64,000 bases of DNA from Semisulcospira habei (lineage: Eukaryota; Mollusca; Gastropoda; Semisulcospiridae). The DNA is taken from contig BTPG01000005.1 in NCBI GenBank assembly GCA_036245525.1, positions 129,703,726 to 129,767,725 on the forward strand, given 5' to 3'. Of the stretch, positions 63,605 through 64,000 are shown in pieces. A model generated the notes under the pieces. That model saw only the letters and a program-made list of their open reading frames with translations, made no database searches and was not told the origin of the DNA. The position numbers and the translations under genes were made by a program. Position 1 is the first letter of the stretch, and each line of letters starts with the position of its first letter.

Positions 63605-63865
63605 GTGAGTATATTTCATCTTGTGTTATGTGGGTGTCACACTTGCAAACATCTCCTTGCTTGTTTTCAGTGGAGGAGATTACTATTTTCTGACTATTTG
63701 TTACGATATATTTTACTGTTTTTACGGTGTTTTTAAGAAGTCTAGCATCTTGTGTTTAGGTCAGACTGTTTGGGTTAGGTTTTTCAGCCGTAATAGTCCC
63801 CCTAAACTATGTAATATTATGATAACACCCAGCTGGGTGTGAATGTTGAGTCTACAGCTGATGTG
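63605..63865. other. Intron, nothing recognised
   Basis: AT-rich start of the next intron; no exon found before the following repeat. Confidence 0.5.
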
Positions 63866-64000
63866 TTAACTCATTCAGCCCGGCGCACGTATTTTCCAAA
63901 TTTTGGAGGTGTCATCTATCGACTGTGCACCTGTTGCAGGAGATGAATCGACCATGATAATTCAAGGGCAGTGCCACATTAGCTTCGCGCCGGCAGGTGC
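63866..64000. repeat. PAL-A palindromic MITE, copy 11, cut by the window edge
   Basis: TTAACTCATTCAGCCCGGCG left end, then GCAGGAGATGAATCGACCAT and the left arm. The right arm is beyond the window. Confidence 0.78.

Overview
The window is eukaryotic nuclear DNA, about 64 kb of one very large intron-rich animal gene on the + strand. The gene style (many small exons in 0.1-8 kb introns), the molluscan-looking dispersed repeats and the domestic transposon classes (DIRS-like, APE-type LINEs, piggyBac-like palindromic MITEs) fit a lophotrochozoan, most likely a gastropod mollusc; the species cannot be named from the sequence alone.

The gene is a spectraplakin (MACF1/dystonin/Shot/VAB-10 family), the giant actin-microtubule cross-linker. 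I can trace 43 consecutive exons from 480 to 63604 (7,995 coding bases, about 2,665 codons). Every donor/acceptor pair is GT-AG and keeps one open frame, including the split-codon (phase 1 and 2) junctions. Exons 1-40 encode a spectrin-repeat rod: 22 complete units of 103-112 residues, each made by one exon or by one exon pair, plus a partial unit in exon 1. Exons 41-42 encode a last unit interrupted by an R/T-P-D rich basic insert. Exon 43 encodes the first EF hand. The plakin/actin-binding end lies upstream of the window, and EF hand 2, the GAS2 domain and the tail lie downstream.

The introns are crowded with mobile DNA. Three DIRS-like (tyrosine-recombinase) retrotransposons occupy 2814-10188 (+), 11722-17042 (+) and 31865-37893 (-). 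They share inverted termini around CATTACCGATG and a roughly 320-345 bp distal segment that is an inverted copy of the opposite end. All three are decayed. The first carries a 5S rRNA-derived segment and a nested TIR transposon, and it interrupts an older palindromic repeat. Two APE-type LINEs lie antisense (26560-29290 and 40083-42155), a Tx1/L1-like LINE 3' end sits at 20241-21528, and a 162-bp tandem array (324-bp higher-order period) fills 24650-26300.

The most unusual pattern is the density of short palindromic elements: about 50 copies from several sequence-unrelated families, in most introns. At least four families (here called PAL-A, B, C and D) share the same ends, TTAA-CCC...GGG-TTAA, which points to one piggyBac-like mobilisation route for different hairpins. 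One copy abuts the exon 1 splice donor, and another has one arm amplified into an eight-copy 46-bp array. PAL- names are local labels coined here, not database names. No tRNA gene, functional rRNA gene, CRISPR array or prokaryotic operon is present.
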